From Clostridia bacterium (lineage in GTDB: Bacteria; Bacillota; Clostridia; Saccharofermentanales; UBA5734): a stretch of DNA of 7,526 nucleotides. Numbering within the stretch: the first letter of the stretch is position 1; every line of letters starts with the position of its first letter. Both the position numbers and the translations under genes were made by a program. Below are positions 6,479-7,526 of the stretch, piece by piece. The stretch lies in NCBI GenBank assembly GCA_018056585.1, contig JAGPFK010000066.1:1-7526 (forward strand), written 5' to 3'. Under the pieces are notes generated by a model. The model ran no database searches, had not been told where the DNA came from, and worked only from the letters and a program-made list of their open reading frames with translations.

Positions 6479-6707
6479 GATAAACAACCATTGCCGAACA
6501 GAAAAGCAAAAGGCTTGGTTGCTAGATCGATAAACAATGGATTCATACATAAAACAAGTTTTTGTACATCCAGCTGATCAGCAGATGAGCCGGTGCCCAT
6601 TAAAGTCGAAGCCGAAATCCCAAAAAGCTGATTGGGAGAATTGAAATGTTCTTTATCATCCGGCCAGGAAGGCAAAAGAAATAAAGGCACTCAAAATATC
6701 CTGACTA

Positions 6708-6725
6708 AGCCCTGTTGAGCCCTGT
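6708..6725. repeat. Two direct copies of AGCCCTGT spaced one helical turn apart
   Basis: AGCCCTGT occurs at 6708-6715 and again at 6718-6725, a period of 10 bases. It lies about 50 bases beyond the cysK stop. One-turn spacing is typical of tandem protein-binding sites, but two 8-base copies may be chance. Confidence 0.3.
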
Positions 6726-6772
6726 CATGAAATGATCTCATAGTTTTTTCTGACATCCCGGACGATTGCTTA

Positions 6773-7526
6773 TTATATCAGTGAGGTGCTGAAATACCGT
6801 TCAACCCGATCTGGCAGAACAGTTACAATCTTTTTTTCATGACCATATCTTTTGGCCGCTTCCATGGATGCCCAGACGTTGGCTCCGGATGAGGTGCCAA
6901 CCAGAATGCCCTGCGACCGGGCAAGAAATCTTGCTGTATCAATGGCATCGTCATCACTGACTTCAATAACATCATCGATCAGGCTTACATCCAGAATTTC
7001 CGGTATAAAGCCATCGCCAATCCCTTGTATTTTGTGCAGTCCTGGTTCATGCCCCAGTAAGGCCGAAACATTTTTTGGCTCAACGGCAATAACCTTGATT
7101 GCCGGATTTCTCTCCTTCATAAATCGTCCGACGCCTTCAAGCGTCCCGCCGCTGCCCAGACCTGAAACAAACACATCAACCTGACCTGCCATCTGATCCC
7201 AGATCTCGACCGCTGTTGTCAGATAATGCGCTTTGGGATTATCTTTATTTTTAAACTGGTTTGGCACATAAATGTTGGGGTCAGCGGTTTTTTGACGCTC
7301 TACTTCCCGAACGGCTCCCGCTATATTATCTTCTGCTTTTGTCAGAACCAACTCCGCGCCCAGGGCACGGATGATTTTCTTTCTTTCTTCACTCATGTTT
7401 TCTGGCATGACAATAATAACACGATACCCTTTTTGAACACCAACCAGTGCGATCCCGATCCCGGTATTCCCTGACGTCGGCTCCATGATCGTCATATGGG
7501 GGCGAAGATCCCCTCTGGCCTCCGCC
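6773..7526 (-). CDS. cysK: Cysteine synthase (O-acetylserine sulfhydrylase), 5' end beyond the window
   Basis: This is a fold-type II PLP enzyme that makes L-cysteine from O-acetylserine and sulfide. About 250 C-terminal residues are visible out of a usual 300-310. The frame stays open to the right edge, and the residues before the internal Met at 7495 (AEARGDLRPHMTIMEPTSG) align with the normal AE..G.LKPGDTI.EPTSG segment of CysK, so that Met is not the start. Visible motifs are the substrate loop TSGNTGIG (7477-7454), the PLP phosphate-binding loop GSGGT (7156-7142, usually GTGGT), the HKIQGIGDGFIP segment and GTSSGAN near the C-terminus, which holds the Ser contacting the PLP ring nitrogen. 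The PLP lysine lies outside the window. The C-terminus reads LPDRVERYFSTSLI where PD(T/S)GERYLST is more familiar. A cystathionine beta-synthase-type or CysM-like role is less likely given HKIQGIG.GFIP. Confidence 0.9.
   Translation of the reverse strand, partial: AEARGDLRPHMTIMEPTSGNTGIGIALVGVQKGYRVIIVMPENMSEERKKIIRALGAELVLTKAEDNIAGAVREVERQKTADPNIYVPNQFKNKDNPKAHYLTTAVEIWDQMAGQVDVFVSGLGSGGTLEGVGRFMKERNPAIKVIAVEPKNVSALLGHEPGLHKIQGIGDGFIPEILDVSLIDDVIEVSDDDAIDTARFLARSQGILVGTSSGANVWASMEAAKRYGHEKKIVTVLPDRVERYFSTSLI

Larger units (their letters stand above)
6442..6756 (-). other. Interrupted open frame in the PHP-cysK gap, coding status doubtful
   Basis: The stretch 6421-6772 has no recognisable gene. 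Its best content is one minus-strand frame running from an ATG at 6756 to a TAA at 6442-6444, 105 codons with a single in-frame TGA at 6693-6691. The part after the TGA could be read alone from GTG at 6690 (82 residues). It contains PLFLLPSWPDDKEHF and MGTGSSADQLDVQ, which I do not recognise. Neither possible start has a convincing ribosome binding site, and the 3' part covers the probable PHP promoter. It may be a decayed gene remnant, or chance. Selenocysteine at the TGA is not supported, because no strong hairpin follows it. Confidence 0.15.

Noticed and set aside
6654..6693. Selenocysteine insertion site after the in-frame TGA at 6693-6691
   Set aside because: The sequence after the TGA is pyrimidine-rich and offers only about three base pairs around TGGCC, and the context lacks a redox motif such as CxxU.
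6729..6775. Intrinsic terminator after cysK
   Set aside because: The only pairings are short (TGTCA/TGACA and ATGA/TCAT) and no T-tract follows on the minus strand.
1..7526. Mobile element, defence system, RiPP cluster or CRISPR array
   Set aside because: No transposase, integrase, nuclease-helicase, repeat-spacer pattern, YcaO or precursor peptide was seen. Gene types and base composition by eye are uniform and housekeeping-like.

Overview
This window looks like ordinary chromosomal sequence from a low-to-moderate G+C Gram-positive bacterium (Bacillota, probably Clostridia). The reasons are strong purine-rich ribosome binding sites (GAGGAG, AGGAG), extended -10 promoters of the TGnTATAAT type, and protein sequences typical of that group. 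I cannot name a genus. All complete genes are intact and of normal family length. I see no transposase, integrase, tRNA, rRNA, CRISPR array or phage gene.

Layout. (1) Positions 1-201 are a leader region with an extended -10 promoter. It drives a plus-strand two-gene operon: a soluble YegS/DgkB-type lipid kinase (202-1110), then a polytopic membrane protein of the DUF1295/steroid-reductase/isoprenylcysteine-methyltransferase-like family (1107-2009). The two overlap by GTGA, so translational coupling is likely. (2) The minus-strand pair tldD-tldE (4608 down to 2027) encodes the two halves of the TldD/TldE zinc metalloprotease. TldD carries HExxxH and the distal Cys; TldE is the non-catalytic partner. 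(3) Divergent from tldD is an uncharacterised DUF434-DUF5616 protein (4798-5535). Its start is better placed at 4798 than at the earlier ATG at 4753. (4) A minus-strand PHP-domain metallohydrolase (6420-5515) meets it tail to tail with a 21-base overlap. (5) A 352-base stretch (6421-6772) holds a probable promoter for the PHP gene and one weak, interrupted reading frame of unknown value. (6) The window ends inside a minus-strand cysteine synthase (cysK-type), whose start and PLP-binding lysine lie beyond the right edge.

The genes do not form one obvious pathway. They are small independent units: membrane lipid phosphorylation or modification, peptide proteolysis, an unknown DUF434 function, a PHP phosphoesterase, and cysteine biosynthesis. 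They are packed tightly and arranged divergently or convergently. I found no clear sign of a new multigene system. The items most worth a second look are the DUF434-DUF5616 protein with its conserved-looking acidic residues, the coupled lipid kinase/DUF1295 pair, the orphan TldD/TldE pair, and the interrupted frame upstream of the PHP gene.
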